This document shows positions 45,486 to 57,406 of a stretch of 64,000 bases of DNA, in pieces. Each line of letters opens with the position of its first letter. The first letter of the stretch is position 1. The stretch is from Salinicola halimionae. Its GTDB lineage: Bacteria > Pseudomonadota > Gammaproteobacteria > Pseudomonadales > Halomonadaceae. Where the stretch lies: contig NZ_PZJQ01000005.1 of the NCBI RefSeq assembly GCF_003206065.1, positions 517,453 through 581,452 on the forward strand, written 5' to 3'. The notes under the pieces were generated by a model, which saw only the letters and a program-made list of their open reading frames with translations, was not told the DNA's origin and did no database searches. The translations under genes were made by a program, and so were the position numbers.

Positions 45486-46403
45486 ATGGGCACTTTCATT
45501 TTTCGCCGGGTTCTGGTCGCGATGAGCGTGGCACTGACCATTTCGATCGTCAGCTTCATGCTGCTGCACCTTTCCGGTGATCTGGCGACATCGATCGCCG
45601 GTCCTGAGGCCACTGCCGAGCAGGTCGAGCAGATCCGCATCGATTACGGTCTCGATCAGCCGATCGTCAATCAGTATCTCGACTGGCTGGGGGGGGCGTT
45701 GACCTTCGATTTCGGCCACTCCTACTACTACCAGAGCACGGTAGTCGATCTGATCGTCGATCGCATGCCGATCACGCTGACGCTGGGCGGCGTAGCCCTC
45801 GCGCTGGCGGTGAGCATCTCGATTCCACTGGGCGTATTGGCTGCACTCAAGCGCGATACCTGGGTCGATCGGCTGGCACTGCTGTTCGCCGTGGTCGGAC
45901 AGGCGATGCCGAGTTTCTGGTTCGGGTTGACCTTGATCGTGGTCTTCGCGGTAACGCTGCAGTGGCTCCCCGCCGCCGGTAGCGACGGCTGGCAGCATTT
46001 CGTGCTCCCGGCTATCGCGCTGGGTTACTACGCCACTCCCGCAATGATGCGCCTGACCCGTACCGGCATGCTCGAGGTGCTTGAATCCGACTACATCCGG
46101 ACGGCTCGGGCCAAGGGGTTGCGGACCGGGGCGGTGATCTTCAAGCACGCGCTGCGCAACGCGATCATTCCGGTAGTGGCGCTGGCCGCGGTCGAGCTCG
46201 GTTTCATGCTGGGCGGATCGGTGGTCATCGAATCGGTCTTCTCGCTCAATGGGCTGGGTCAGCTGGCCTGGGACGCCATTTCGCGCAACGACTATCCCGT
46301 GGTGCAGGCCGTGGTGCTGATCATTGCGCTGTTCTACATCGTTTTGACGCTGCTGGCGGATGTCGCCAACGCCGCGCTCGATCCCCGCATTCGCACCCGT
46401 TGA
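45486..46403 (+). CDS. Peptide ABC transporter permease (DppB-like)
   Basis: 305 aa with six membrane helices; starts MGTFIFRRVLVAMSVALTISIVSF, as DppB/OppB do. The ATPase-coupling loop is RTARAKGLRTGAVIFKHALRNAIIPV. GAGGAGG precedes the ATG. It forms a heterodimer with the next permease. Confidence 0.93.
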   Translation: MGTFIFRRVLVAMSVALTISIVSFMLLHLSGDLATSIAGPEATAEQVEQIRIDYGLDQPIVNQYLDWLGGALTFDFGHSYYYQSTVVDLIVDRMPITLTLGGVALALAVSISIPLGVLAALKRDTWVDRLALLFAVVGQAMPSFWFGLTLIVVFAVTLQWLPAAGSDGWQHFVLPAIALGYYATPAMMRLTRTGMLEVLESDYIRTARAKGLRTGAVIFKHALRNAIIPVVALAAVELGFMLGGSVVIESVFSLNGLGQLAWDAISRNDYPVVQAVVLIIALFYIVLTLLADVANAALDPRIRTR

Positions 46404-46413
46404 GGAGAACGAC

Positions 46414-47348
46414 ATGACGACTTCGAACGTTTCGGCGACTGTCTCCTCAGCGCGGAGGCCCGGCGCCTCTCTGGGCGAAGTTCCGCTGCCGGTGCCGGCA
46501 TGGTCGCGCGTGACGCGCCGAATTTTCGGCCATCGCGGGCTGGCGATCGGCCTGATAGTGGTCGGGCTGGCGGTATTGATCGCCATCTTCGCGCCGCTGC
46601 TGGCGCCGCATGATCCCTATCATCAGGACATCGCCAATCGGATGGTGCCACCGGTCTGGCATGACAAGGGCTCGTGGGTGCATGTGCTGGGCACCGACAA
46701 GCTGGGCCGAGACACCTTGAGCCGGCTGCTGTTCGGCACGCGAATTTCGTTGACCATCGGGCTGGTGGTGGCGCTGATCTCCGGCATCATCGGCACCACG
46801 CTGGGCGTGCTGGCCGGCTACTTCGGCGGCCGCGTGGATGCGGTCATCAGCTACATCATCACCACGCGTCTGGCGATGCCGGTGGTACTGGTGGCGTTGG
46901 CGCTGGCCTCGCTCACCGGTGGGTCGCTGATCACGGTGATCCTGCTGCTGGGCCTGCTGCTGTGGGACCGTTTCGCGGTGGTGTCGCGCTCGGTCACCCA
47001 GCAGATGCGCGACGCCGAATACGTCTACGCGGCGCGTACGCTGGGCTGCTCGTTACCCTACATATTGCTGCGCGAAGTGCTGCCCAACATCGCCGGTTCG
47101 CTGATTGTGGTGATGACGCTGGAGATGGCTCACGCGATCCTGCTCGAAGCGACGCTGTCGTTTCTTGGCATGGGCGTTCAGCCGCCGCTGCCGTCCTGGG
47201 GCCTGATGGTCGCCGAGGGTAAGGCCTACATGTTCTTCCAGCCCTGGGTCATCGCGATCCCCGGTATCGCACTGTTCTTGCTGGTGCTGGCGATCAACCT
47301 GCTTGGCGATGGGCTACGGGACCTCAACGCACCGGGAGGGCGCAACTG

Positions 47349-47349
<1 letters not shown>
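46414..47349 (+). CDS. Peptide ABC transporter permease (DppC-like)
   Basis: 311 aa from ATG 46414 after TTGAGGAG; the longer frame overlaps the previous gene. The N-terminal helix (GHRGLAIGLIVVGLAVLIAIF) precedes LGTDKLGRDTLSRLLFGTRISL and the EAA-type loop VYAARTLGCSLPYILLREVLPNIA. LGDGLRDLNAP closes it, as in DppC. Its stop overlaps the ATPase start by one base. Confidence 0.93.
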
Positions 47350-48382
<1,033 letters not shown>

Positions 48383-48386
<4 letters not shown>

Positions 48387-49426
48387 AGGCACAATCGACG
48401 GCCGAGATGGTCGGTTCTCGCCCCTCGTCGCGGATATCGAACGCGTCTTCGACGCCTGAAACTTCGCAATCGCCCAACCCCGCGCTGGAGCTTTGCGGAC
48501 TGTCGAAAAGCTTCACGCTGGGTGGCGGCCTGTTCAAACGCGGGCGCACGCTCGGCGCGGTCAACGACGTCTCGCTGCGGATCCCGCGGGGCCAGGTCAT
48601 GGGACTGGTGGGCGAGTCGGGCTGCGGCAAGAGTACGCTGGCCAAGATGCTGCTGGGGTTGACGTCGCCAACCGAAGGCGACGTGCTGGTCGATGGCGAG
48701 CCATTGCGCGGTGCCGATCAGAAAGCCTTGGCGCGTCACATCCAGCCGATCTTCCAGGATCCTTACTCGTCGCTCAATCCGCGCAAGCGGATCGCTCAGA
48801 TCGTCGGGCTGCCGTTGCGGGTTCACGGTATCGGTACCGCTCGCGAGCAGGCGACGCGCGTGGCGGAAACCCTGGACGTGGTCGGGTTGCCTCGACGTGC
48901 TGCCGAGCAGTTCCCCGGCCAGCTTTCCGGCGGCCAGCGTCAACGCGTAGCCATTGCCCGCGCGCTGATCATGCGACCGGATATCGTGATCTGCGACGAG
49001 CCGACCTCGGCACTGGACGTTTCGGTCCAGGCGCAGATTCTCAACCTGCTGCTCGATCTCAAGACCGAGTTCGGGCTGACCTATCTGTTCATCAGCCACG
49101 ACTTGGCGGTGGTCGAGCATCTGGTCGATAGGGTCGCGGTGATGTACCTGGGTCGCATCGTCGAGGAGGGCTCGCGGGAGCAGATTTTCAGCGCACCGCG
49201 CCACCCTTATACCCAAGCGTTGCTGGACTCCGCCCTGACGCCGGAGCCCGGATTGGGCGTGCCGGACATCGGGCTGGGCGACGCCATGCCGGACCCCAGT
49301 AATCCGCCCTCCGGTTGCGCCTTTCATCCGCGATGTCCCAAGGCCCAGGCGATCTGCCAGCAGACGCGCCCGCGGTTGGAGGAATTTCGTGGCGGTAATG
49401 CTCGGGTGGCCTGCCATCTCGCCTGA
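48383..49426 (+). CDS. Peptide ABC transporter ATPase (DppF-like)
   Basis: 347 aa. A Ser-rich N-terminal stretch of about 33 residues precedes the ATPase. Walker A GESGCGKST (77-85), signature LSGGQRQRVAIARAL, Walker B IVICDEPTSALD, and the C-terminal CAFHPRCPKAQAIC motif are present. Partner of the DppD-like ATPase. Confidence 0.93.
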
Positions 49427-49501
49427 AAAGTCCGCCAAGTTCGATCGACCATTCGACGATCGCCAGTTCAATGATTGTCCTGACTCAACGAGGAGAGATT
49501 C

Positions 49502-50920
49502 ATGGCGCGAGCAACAGCGCTGCAAAACGTTTGGCATGCTTTCGATAACGGCGACTTTCTACGCCAGCTCGACGCACGCGTTGCGGTGCGCAGTGAAAGC
49601 CAGGAGGCCGGACGCGACAGCGAATTACGACGCTACCTGACCGACTTCGTGATCCCCGACATCGAGAAGCTGGGATTTACCTGGGAGATCGTCGATAACC
49701 CGGCCGATGGTTTCGGGCCGTTCCTGCTGGCGGAGCGGATCGAATCCGACGCGGCGCTGACGCTGCTCACCTATGGCCACGGTGATGTGGTGCGCGGCTA
49801 CGATGCGCAGTGGCGGGAAGGGCTGTCGCCCTGGCGCATCGTGGTCGAGGGCGAGCGCTGGTACGGGCGCGGCACCGCCGACAACAAGGGCCAGCACACC
49901 CTCAATTTCGCGGCGCTGGCGAGTGTCATCGACGCGCGCGGCGGCAAGCTGGGCTACAACGTCAAGGTGATCCTGGAGATGGGAGAGGAGACCGGATCGC
50001 CGGGGCTCAAGGCGGTCTGCGAAGCGTATCGGGACCGTTTGTCGGCGGACGTGTTCATCGCCTCCGATGGCCCGCGCCTATCGGCAGACTCGCCGACGCT
50101 GTTTCTCGGCTCCCGCGGGTCTTTCAATTTCGACCTGCGTCTGCGCGCCCGTGACGGCGCGCATCACTCGGGTAACTGGGGCGGTGTTCTGTCCAATCCC
50201 GCTACGCGGCTCGCCAATGCCTGGTCGACGCTGGTCGACGCCCACGGCAAGATCCTGATCGAGGGTCTGCTGCCGCCGGCGATTCCCCCGGCGGTACGCG
50301 ATGCCGTGGCCTCGCTCGACGTCGGCGCTACGCCGGGCGACCCGATGATCGACACGAACTGGGGCGAGCCGGACCTGTCACCGGCGGAGCGGCTGTTCGC
50401 CTGGAATACGCTGGAGCTGCTGGCGATCAAGGCTGGCAATCCGGATGCGCCGGCCAACGCCATTCCCGGTGAGGCCTATGCACACTGCCAGCTGCGCTTC
50501 GTCGTGGGTAGCGATCGTGAGCACTTTATCGATCATCTACGCGAGCACCTCGATGCCCACGGTTTCGAGGACGTCGAGGCCAGCAGCGCGCGCATGTCGC
50601 AGATGAATGCGACGCGGCTCGACCCGACGGATCCGTGGGTGAGCTGGGCGCTGGCGTCGATGAGCGAATCCAGCGGCAAGACACCGACGCTACTGCCCAA
50701 TCTGGGCGGATCACTGCCCAACGACGTGTTTGCCGAGACGCTGGGATTGCCCACACTGTGGGTGCCGCACTCCTATCCGGCCTGCTCTCAGCACGCGCCC
50801 GATGAGCATGCCCTGTCGAGCATCATGCGGGAAGGTCTAGGTATCATGGCGGGATTATGGTGGGATCTGGCCGAGCAGGGCCGCGACATATTGAAGGAGC
50901 GTGAGAAATGGAACCGCTGA
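49502..50920 (+). CDS. M20-family metallopeptidase
   Basis: 472 aa cytosolic zinc peptidase. The motifs YGHGDVV (first metal His and catalytic Asp), GRGTADNKGQH (bridging Asp) and EMGEETGSPGL (catalytic Glu pair) are present, with a C-terminal metal His in CSQHAPDEH. A dimerisation domain lies between. GAGGAGAG precedes the ATG. Following peptide transporter genes, it probably hydrolyses imported peptides or N-acyl amino acids. Confidence 0.9.
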   Translation: MARATALQNVWHAFDNGDFLRQLDARVAVRSESQEAGRDSELRRYLTDFVIPDIEKLGFTWEIVDNPADGFGPFLLAERIESDAALTLLTYGHGDVVRGYDAQWREGLSPWRIVVEGERWYGRGTADNKGQHTLNFAALASVIDARGGKLGYNVKVILEMGEETGSPGLKAVCEAYRDRLSADVFIASDGPRLSADSPTLFLGSRGSFNFDLRLRARDGAHHSGNWGGVLSNPATRLANAWSTLVDAHGKILIEGLLPPAIPPAVRDAVASLDVGATPGDPMIDTNWGEPDLSPAERLFAWNTLELLAIKAGNPDAPANAIPGEAYAHCQLRFVVGSDREHFIDHLREHLDAHGFEDVEASSARMSQMNATRLDPTDPWVSWALASMSESSGKTPTLLPNLGGSLPNDVFAETLGLPTLWVPHSYPACSQHAPDEHALSSIMREGLGIMAGLWWDLAEQGRDILKEREKWNR

Positions 50921-52095
50921 CCGATACGGAGACAATGATGGCTGCTGCCTGCGACTGGCTGGCCGGGCAACAGACGGAGATGGTCGAGTGCCTGAAGACG
51001 CTGGTGAACATCGACTCCAATAGCTACGACAAGGCGGGGACCGATGCGGTGGCGGACGTCATCGTCGAGTGGCTGGAGGCCGACGGGATTGCGGTCAGGC
51101 GCACGTCGCGACCGGATTCCGGCGATATCGTCGAGGCCTGGCTGGAAGGTGACGGCAGCGACGCCGCCAAGGGGCATGTGCTGATGATGGGGCACCGCGA
51201 TACGGTCTTTCCAACCGGCACGGTTGCCGAACGTGGCTACACCCAGCAGGGCGATACGGCTTTTGGCCCCGGCGTTGCCGACATGAAATCCGGGCTGGTG
51301 CTCAATATTTTCGTACTGCGAGCGCTTAAGCATCTAGCGCCGCTGCCATTCCCGGTGCGTGTACTGTTCACGGCGGATGAGGAGATCGGCTCCCGTGACG
51401 GCACGGCTTTCATTCGCGAAGCGGCCAGTGGTGCGCGGGCCGTCCTCAACGCGGAACCGGGGCGAATCAGCGGCAACGTGGTCACTGGCCGCAAGGGGGG
51501 CGCGGCCTTCCTGATCGAAGTGAGCGGCAAGGCGGCGCACTCCGGGGTCAGCCATGAGGCTGGCGCCAGCGCCATCGAAGCGCTGGCGCGCAAGATCGTC
51601 AAGCTCCATGCCTTGACCGACTACGACAGCGGCGTGACGACCAACATCGGTCTGATCGAGGGCGGTATTTCACGCAATACCGTGGCCCCTTCGGCAACGG
51701 CGCAGCTGGATACGCGCTTCGTCACCAACGAGCAACGCGTCGATCTGCTGGCGGCAATCGAGACGATCATCGCCGAAGAGGAGGTCCCGGGGACCCAGGC
51801 GACGATCCGCCAGACGTCCGGCTTCCTGCCGATGGAACCCACCATGAGCGAGGCGCTGTTTACGCGTTACCGGGCTCAGGCCGAGAAACTTGGCTTCAAC
51901 GTCGGCGGCGAATTCACCGGCGGCTGTTCGGACGCAGGCACCACCGCCAGCCTGGGAATTCCCACGCTCTGCGGCACCGGCCCGGTCGGTGCCAAGATGC
52001 ACACCGACGACGAATATTGTCGGCTGGAGACGTTCTTGCCGCGCGCCCAAGCCGTGGCCGCGACAATAATCGATCTCGCCGTCGAGGGGGCATAG
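50908..52095 (+). CDS. M20-family metallopeptidase (carboxypeptidase G2-like)
   Basis: 395 aa. Metal motifs are MMGHRDTVFPTG, FGPGVADMKSGLV and FTADEEIGSRDG, followed by the dimer domain (KAAHSGVSHEAGASAIEAL) and a late His in AKMHTDDE. This layout matches glutamate carboxypeptidases of the CPG2 group, which release C-terminal Glu or act on related amides. The start overlaps the previous gene by 13 bases, so both enzymes are made together as the end of the peptide operon. Confidence 0.91.
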   Translation: MEPLTDTETMMAAACDWLAGQQTEMVECLKTLVNIDSNSYDKAGTDAVADVIVEWLEADGIAVRRTSRPDSGDIVEAWLEGDGSDAAKGHVLMMGHRDTVFPTGTVAERGYTQQGDTAFGPGVADMKSGLVLNIFVLRALKHLAPLPFPVRVLFTADEEIGSRDGTAFIREAASGARAVLNAEPGRISGNVVTGRKGGAAFLIEVSGKAAHSGVSHEAGASAIEALARKIVKLHALTDYDSGVTTNIGLIEGGISRNTVAPSATAQLDTRFVTNEQRVDLLAAIETIIAEEEVPGTQATIRQTSGFLPMEPTMSEALFTRYRAQAEKLGFNVGGEFTGGCSDAGTTASLGIPTLCGTGPVGAKMHTDDEYCRLETFLPRAQAVAATIIDLAVEGA

Positions 52096-52184
52096 CCGGC
52101 ATGGAGCGCGATATCTGAGGGCTGATTGGCGTGTTGTATCTTTATGTTTCTCATTACGGCTTTTTGTTTACATTACGTTGATCA

Positions 52185-52226
52185 ATGACACGCTTTGACT
52201 GCTGCGCCTTGCGTGCAGCGTGTCAT
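52185..52226. promoter_or_regulatory. Inverted repeat after the peptide operon
   Basis: atgacacgct (52185-52194) and agcgtgtcat (52217-52226) are perfect 10-base arms around 22 bases. No T-run follows. It may end the operon, or be an operator for the small protein gene downstream. An AT-rich block with tttaca precedes it. Confidence 0.45.
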
Positions 52227-52336
52227 AATCGATTTCATCCTCGATGTTCGAGGAGCCAGCAGAACGCGCGACGTTAATGCCGATGTCATGGGGCCGCGCC
52301 ACAATAATCGAAACAACCTTCTGCCAGGGGAAACTG

Positions 52337-52789
52337 ATGTCTACTGTAACGCCGACGGGTAATAGTCCCGCCAACCAGCCGTCTTCCTTCTCTTCTTTCG
52401 AAGATCAGCTCACCGTCGCCCAGTCCAGCAAGATCCTTGCGGACTACGTCAAGAACCATGGCGGTGCGGTGTGGAAAAGCGACCTCGAGGCATTGGCCAA
52501 AGACACCAGTGGCGATACGCCGCCGGAGGTATCTGCGGCCGCCAGTTATATGCTGAGCCATCCTGACGTCTACACGGCTATCGAGACCCTCGACAATCCG
52601 AAAGCGGATGGGCTCTCCGGGCACTGGAATTTTCAGGACGCTGCCAATGGCGCGCTCGGGAGTACCGGCACGATGGCTGACCTGAAAGACGTTTTTGATC
52701 GTGCCATCAAGAGTTCAGCCGAGATCACCAAGCTGACCACCGAGAAAAAAACGGGACTGGATGCTACCAAGCAGCGCCCTCAGAACTGA
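52337..52789 (+). CDS. Small protein resembling HrpF/NolX-type repeat modules
   Basis: 150 aa from ATG 52337, preceded by CAGGGGAAA; no signal peptide. Residues 1-20 are Ser/Thr/Pro/Asn-rich, like type III secretion signals. Residues 31-105 show a pattern, ILADYVKNHGGAVWKSDLE..A..T..PEVSAAASYMLSHP, then IETLDN.KADG.....FQDAA, resembling the EF-hand-like repeats of HrpF/NolX translocator proteins. The similarity was recognised by eye and is moderate. No secretion genes are in the window. It has its own leader and terminator, so it is a real, independently expressed gene. Confidence 0.65.
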   Translation: MSTVTPTGNSPANQPSSFSSFEDQLTVAQSSKILADYVKNHGGAVWKSDLEALAKDTSGDTPPEVSAAASYMLSHPDVYTAIETLDNPKADGLSGHWNFQDAANGALGSTGTMADLKDVFDRAIKSSAEITKLTTEKKTGLDATKQRPQN

Positions 52790-52807
52790 GTCGGCCCTCA
52801 CGAAAAT

Positions 52808-52833
52808 GGGAAGCCGCTGGCTTCCCGTTTTTT
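52808..52833 (+). terminator. Rho-independent terminator
   Basis: An 8-bp stem gggaagcc / ggcttccc with a 3-base loop, then G and six T. Confidence 0.88.
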
Positions 52834-52866
52834 ATCGCGTTTACGATGGCGTTTCGCGGCCCCGAA

Positions 52867-53970
<1,104 letters not shown>

Positions 53971-54068
53971 TCATGTGCCTCTGCTACCATCGTCGCCTAT
54001 GCACGGCAGAGCGCCGGTACTCGGATCACGTCAGAGGGCAGCCGCCAACCCGGCTGCAACGGATATCC

Positions 54069-54440
54069 ATGAAATCTCGCGACACCGGTTTTCGTCACCT
54101 GGTCTACTCCACGGGTTATTCGCTCAAGGGGCTGGTAGCGGCGTTTCGCAACGAGACGGCCTTTCGTCAGGAGGTGGCGCTCTGTGTGGTGATGGTGCCC
54201 TTCGCCTGGTGGATCGGAAAAGATCCGGTCGAATGGCTGGTGCTGGTCGGCAGCTGCATCTTCGTGTTGATCGTCGAGCTGCTCAACAGCGCCGTGGAAA
54301 CCGTCGTCGATCGAATTGGGCCCGAGCATCATGAGCTTTCCGGCCGGGCCAAGGATATCGGCTCGGCGGCGGTGATGCTGGCGCTGGGGATGGCCGCGGT
54401 GACCTGGGGGCTATTGGCCTGGGATAAATTCTCCGGTTGA
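54069..54440 (+). CDS. dgkA: Diacylglycerol kinase
   Basis: 123 aa integral membrane enzyme with three helices that phosphorylates diacylglycerol during phospholipid recycling. The active-site stretch ELLNSAVETVVDRIGPEHHELSGRAKD is the DgkA signature, split here for length: ELLNSAVETVVDRIG and HELSGRAKDIGSAAV. Start at ATG 54069; upstream sequence in frame is not family-like. Divergent from pip. Confidence 0.94.
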   Translation: MKSRDTGFRHLVYSTGYSLKGLVAAFRNETAFRQEVALCVVMVPFAWWIGKDPVEWLVLVGSCIFVLIVELLNSAVETVVDRIGPEHHELSGRAKDIGSAAVMLALGMAAVTWGLLAWDKFSG

Positions 54441-54504
54441 TGTCGGAGGCTGTCGCTTTGGATTCGGAGCGCTAGGCCCGTGAGTCAGACACGTGAGCTT
54501 CGGC

Positions 54505-55137
54505 TCACATCGGCTCTTGCAGATCCTGGGGCGTATCCACATCCCGCCAGATGCCGAGGTCGTCGACGTCGATGATCTTCACCGCCTGCGGATTCGACTG
54601 TACGACGCTCCTGGCGCCATCGCCGCCTTGGAGTTCCGCCAGTGCCGGCCAGAAGCGTCGCCCGAACAGTACCGGGTGGCCGCGTTTTCCCTGATGAGAG
54701 GGAATGACGATGTGCTCGGAATGGGCGTGGCAGTTGAGTTGTGCACAGGTGGTTGCGCTCAGCCACGGCATATCTGCCAGCACCACGGCGGCGGCAATCG
54801 CCGGATCGTCTTGCGCGATCAGATGGCGAAACGCGTCGCCCAGACTGCCGCCCAGCCCGTTGCCCGCCTGTGCTGCCACCCACCGTTGAAGCTCGCCTTG
54901 CCCAGAGCTGGCATGCAGTGCCCACTCGATGTCGTCATCCTGACGCGTGATCAGCCGGCACCGTGAATAGACCTGCGCGACCGTTGCCAACGTCGTCTCC
55001 AGCAGGGTCTGGCCGTCATCCAGTCTGGCCCGGCGCTTGTCGCTGCCGAAACGGCGAGAGACGCCGGCCGCCATGACCAGTGCGACGATATCGGGCCTGC
55101 GTTCGGGCGGGTCCGTTTGCCGAGACTCACAGCTCAT
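54505..55137 (-). CDS. MocA-like molybdopterin nucleotidyltransferase
   Basis: 210 aa. The NTP-transferase motif VMAAGVSRRFGSDKR is near 21-35 and the metal site VLADMPWL near 117-124. GHPVLFGRRFWPAL is typical of the MocA/MobA-like group that activates molybdopterin with CTP for xanthine-dehydrogenase-type enzymes. The start overlaps the end of the XdhC-like gene. No matching molybdenum hydroxylase is in the window; the molybdopterin enzyme at 11852 belongs to the sulfite oxidase family, which does not use the cytosine form. Confidence 0.85.
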   Translation of the reverse strand: MSCESRQTDPPERRPDIVALVMAAGVSRRFGSDKRRARLDDGQTLLETTLATVAQVYSRCRLITRQDDDIEWALHASSGQGELQRWVAAQAGNGLGGSLGDAFRHLIAQDDPAIAAAVVLADMPWLSATTCAQLNCHAHSEHIVIPSHQGKRGHPVLFGRRFWPALAELQGGDGARSVVQSNPQAVKIIDVDDLGIWRDVDTPQDLQEPM

Positions 55138-56098
55138 GGCGTGACTTGCCGCGCCGCACGCGGAGTATGTCGGCGACCACGGCGAGCGCGATCTCGGCGG
55201 GGGTCTTGCTGTCGAGATGGAGCCCGATCGGCATGTGAATCCGTGAAACGGCCGTGTCGTCCAGACCGCCGGAGCGCTTCAAGCGCTCGGCACGCTTCTC
55301 GGAAGTGCGTGTCGAGCCCATGACGCCGATGTAGAACGCCGGCGTGCGTACCGCCTCGATCATTGCTAGGTCGTCGATCCGTGGATCGTGGGTCAGGGCG
55401 ACAATAGCGGTAGCGGCGTGGGTGGCGCCGGAACCGATGAACAGTGACGGCAACACCGATTGCACCTCGACGCCTTGGACCTGGAAATCGCGGCGGGCGT
55501 CTTCTCTGGGGTCGCAGACGATCACTTCGAAGCCCAGCGTGCGCGCGAACTCGGCGCAGAAACGCGAAACCGGCGAAATGCCCGCGATGATCAGGCGCAG
55601 AGCCGGACCGACCCGAAGGTGAATGATCTGGCCATTGCGCTCGACTCGGGAGCCATTCTCGCCGGCCTCGACGAAGCGCTTGCGGCCACTCTCCAGATCG
55701 ATCCGCCGGACCAGTGAATGCTGACCCAGCAGGGTGGCCTGGAGCACTTCCAGATGGGTCAGGGTGGCCTCATTCGGCATCAGGTGTTCGACCAGCACGT
55801 CGAGAATTCCGCCGCAGGGCAGCGACACCTGGGGAGATTCGTCGGCGCCTTCACCGTAGCGCACGACCGATAGCGCATCGTCGAAATGCCCTTCGGCGAT
55901 CCTGCCGAGAAAGTCCTCTTCGATGCAGCCGCCGGAAAGCGAGCCGACATGGGTGCCGTCGGCCTTGGCGACCAGCATCGAGCCCGGCTCGCGTGGCGAT
56001 GAGCCGAATGTCGCCAGCACGCTGCAGAGCCAGATCGGCTCGCCGGCATTGGCCCATTCGAGGGCGGCATCGATGACTTGAAGGTCGAGATGTTGCAT
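55127..56098 (-). CDS. XdhC/CoxI family molybdenum-enzyme maturation protein
   Basis: 323 aa from ATG 56098 (ATG 56107 is also possible). N-terminal XdhC domain: SVLATFGSSPREPGSMLVAKADG and GSLSGGCIEEDF. C-terminal Rossmann domain: LIIAGISPVSRFCAEFARTLGFEV and YIGVMGSTRTSEKRAERL. XdhC binds and sulfurates molybdenum cofactor before insertion into xanthine dehydrogenase. Overlap with the MocA-like gene marks a maturation pair whose client enzyme is encoded elsewhere. Confidence 0.92.
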   Translation of the reverse strand: MQHLDLQVIDAALEWANAGEPIWLCSVLATFGSSPREPGSMLVAKADGTHVGSLSGGCIEEDFLGRIAEGHFDDALSVVRYGEGADESPQVSLPCGGILDVLVEHLMPNEATLTHLEVLQATLLGQHSLVRRIDLESGRKRFVEAGENGSRVERNGQIIHLRVGPALRLIIAGISPVSRFCAEFARTLGFEVIVCDPREDARRDFQVQGVEVQSVLPSLFIGSGATHAATAIVALTHDPRIDDLAMIEAVRTPAFYIGVMGSTRTSEKRAERLKRSGGLDDTAVSRIHMPIGLHLDSKTPAEIALAVVADILRVRRGKSRHEL

Positions 56099-56247
56099 GG
56101 GCGTCATCTGTTGGGGTCAGTGAAATGTCCTGACGCGATGGTGGAACGATGTTGTGTAGAGTAATCGATACAGCCGTCAGGAGGAGAGCGGTTCGCGATC
56201 GTCGTGGCCGTTTCAGAGCATCGAGCAAGAATCCCGGACGTTCTGGC

Positions 56248-57402
56248 TCATGTGGTCATGACTTTTTCACAGAAGTCCTCGAAGCGCCCGCTGTAGTAGT
56301 GCTCGCGTGGCCAACCGGTGCGCGAGAGATAGAAGAACATCTCCTCGAGCCGCGACTTGATGGTCGAGTGATTCTTGGTATCGATGACGAATACGTGCTT
56401 GCCCTTGGCATCGTTGGGGCTTTCCGCCAACTGACGCAGGATGAAGCGCACCAGCGAGTCCTCCTGCGGCATGCTGTAGCCGACGATCACCAGCACGTCG
56501 GTCTCTCGCAGGAGTCGCACGGCCTTGGGAAAGACCTGATGGAAATAGGATTCATCGTAGTCCTGAACCTGAGACGGCAGGATCAGCAACGGCGGCTCCT
56601 GACGGATCTCGGTATCGCTGCGGCGCCGATACTCGAAGTCGAAACCCTGCTCTGTGGGCAGGATCTCGAATCCACCGTTGATCTTGATCACGTTGCGGTC
56701 GACCGTACGCGGCAGATGCTCCCAGATCGAGCCGCCGCAGATGCGCTGTGGCGTTATTCCGCGATATAGCCGTCCGAATACCGGTGCCTGCTGACGGTAG
56801 ACATGCTCGAGAATGGTCTCGATGGTGAAATCGTAATTGGTGGTCAGAAAGTGATAGAGCGGCCAGCTGTCGTCGAGTCCGGCGCGACCGGCGCGATCCT
56901 CCAGCGAGGCGAAGAATCGCGTGATCGCACGTTGACCGTCGCTATCGTAGGGCGAGGTGAAACGTAGCGTGGTGTCATCGACGTTGTGAATGTCGCAGGC
57001 CGCGGTGAAGCGGCGCATCACCAGTGTGCGCAGTTCGTGAATGCTCAGTCGCAGGTTCTGGTCATCGAAGTAGCGGTTGCGGATATCGGGGTAGCGCACC
57101 TGCATGTCGAGAACGTAACGCAGGTTCTTGAAGCGCTCGAAGTCGAGATGACGATAATGCTCCCAGCCGATGACGTGCATCACATGCTGGAGATTGGGAA
57201 AGTCGCGAATGTCGTCGAGATCGATGGCGAACAGTTCGCCGTCGGTGGGGGAGCGCGGATCCCAGGCCTTGGAAAACCCCGCCCCGCACCAGAAGGTGAC
57301 GACGGGCGGCTTGCGCAGCTCGAAATTCTGATCCAGCAGACCCGTCATGAGCGCATCGAAAGCGTCGACGGTCGCGGCGTTATTGATGTCGGTGGATGAC
57401 AT
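56248..57402 (-). CDS. SIR2-like domain protein
   Basis: 384 aa. The NAD-fold motifs of the bacterial SIR2-like group are visible: FWCGAGFSKAWDP (about 37-49), FLTTNYDF (185-192) and the late VLVIVGYSMPQEDS (303-316). There is no Cys4 zinc module, so it is not a sirtuin deacylase. Where related SIR2 domains usually have K-L-H-G with a catalytic His, this one has KINGG (240-244). SIR2-like NADases are common in anti-phage systems, but no partner gene is adjacent. It begins 4 bases after the nadC stop, so it is translated with nadC. Confidence 0.75.
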   Translation of the reverse strand: MSSTDINNAATVDAFDALMTGLLDQNFELRKPPVVTFWCGAGFSKAWDPRSPTDGELFAIDLDDIRDFPNLQHVMHVIGWEHYRHLDFERFKNLRYVLDMQVRYPDIRNRYFDDQNLRLSIHELRTLVMRRFTAACDIHNVDDTTLRFTSPYDSDGQRAITRFFASLEDRAGRAGLDDSWPLYHFLTTNYDFTIETILEHVYRQQAPVFGRLYRGITPQRICGGSIWEHLPRTVDRNVIKINGGFEILPTEQGFDFEYRRRSDTEIRQEPPLLILPSQVQDYDESYFHQVFPKAVRLLRETDVLVIVGYSMPQEDSLVRFILRQLAESPNDAKGKHVFVIDTKNHSTIKSRLEEMFFYLSRTGWPREHYYSGRFEDFCEKVMTT

Positions 57403-57406
57403 CGAA

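Noticed and set aside
45366..46586. A 406-residue minus-strand frame opposite the permease genes, and a similar one at 48365-49537
   Set aside because: Both are opposite well-defined ABC transporter genes and show no family pattern.
56248..57402. SIR2-like gene as part of a multi-gene defence island
   Set aside because: Neighbours are metabolic (nadC, xdhC-like, mocA-like). No restriction, Avs, Thoeris or Argonaute partner is present, so only a stand-alone role can be proposed.
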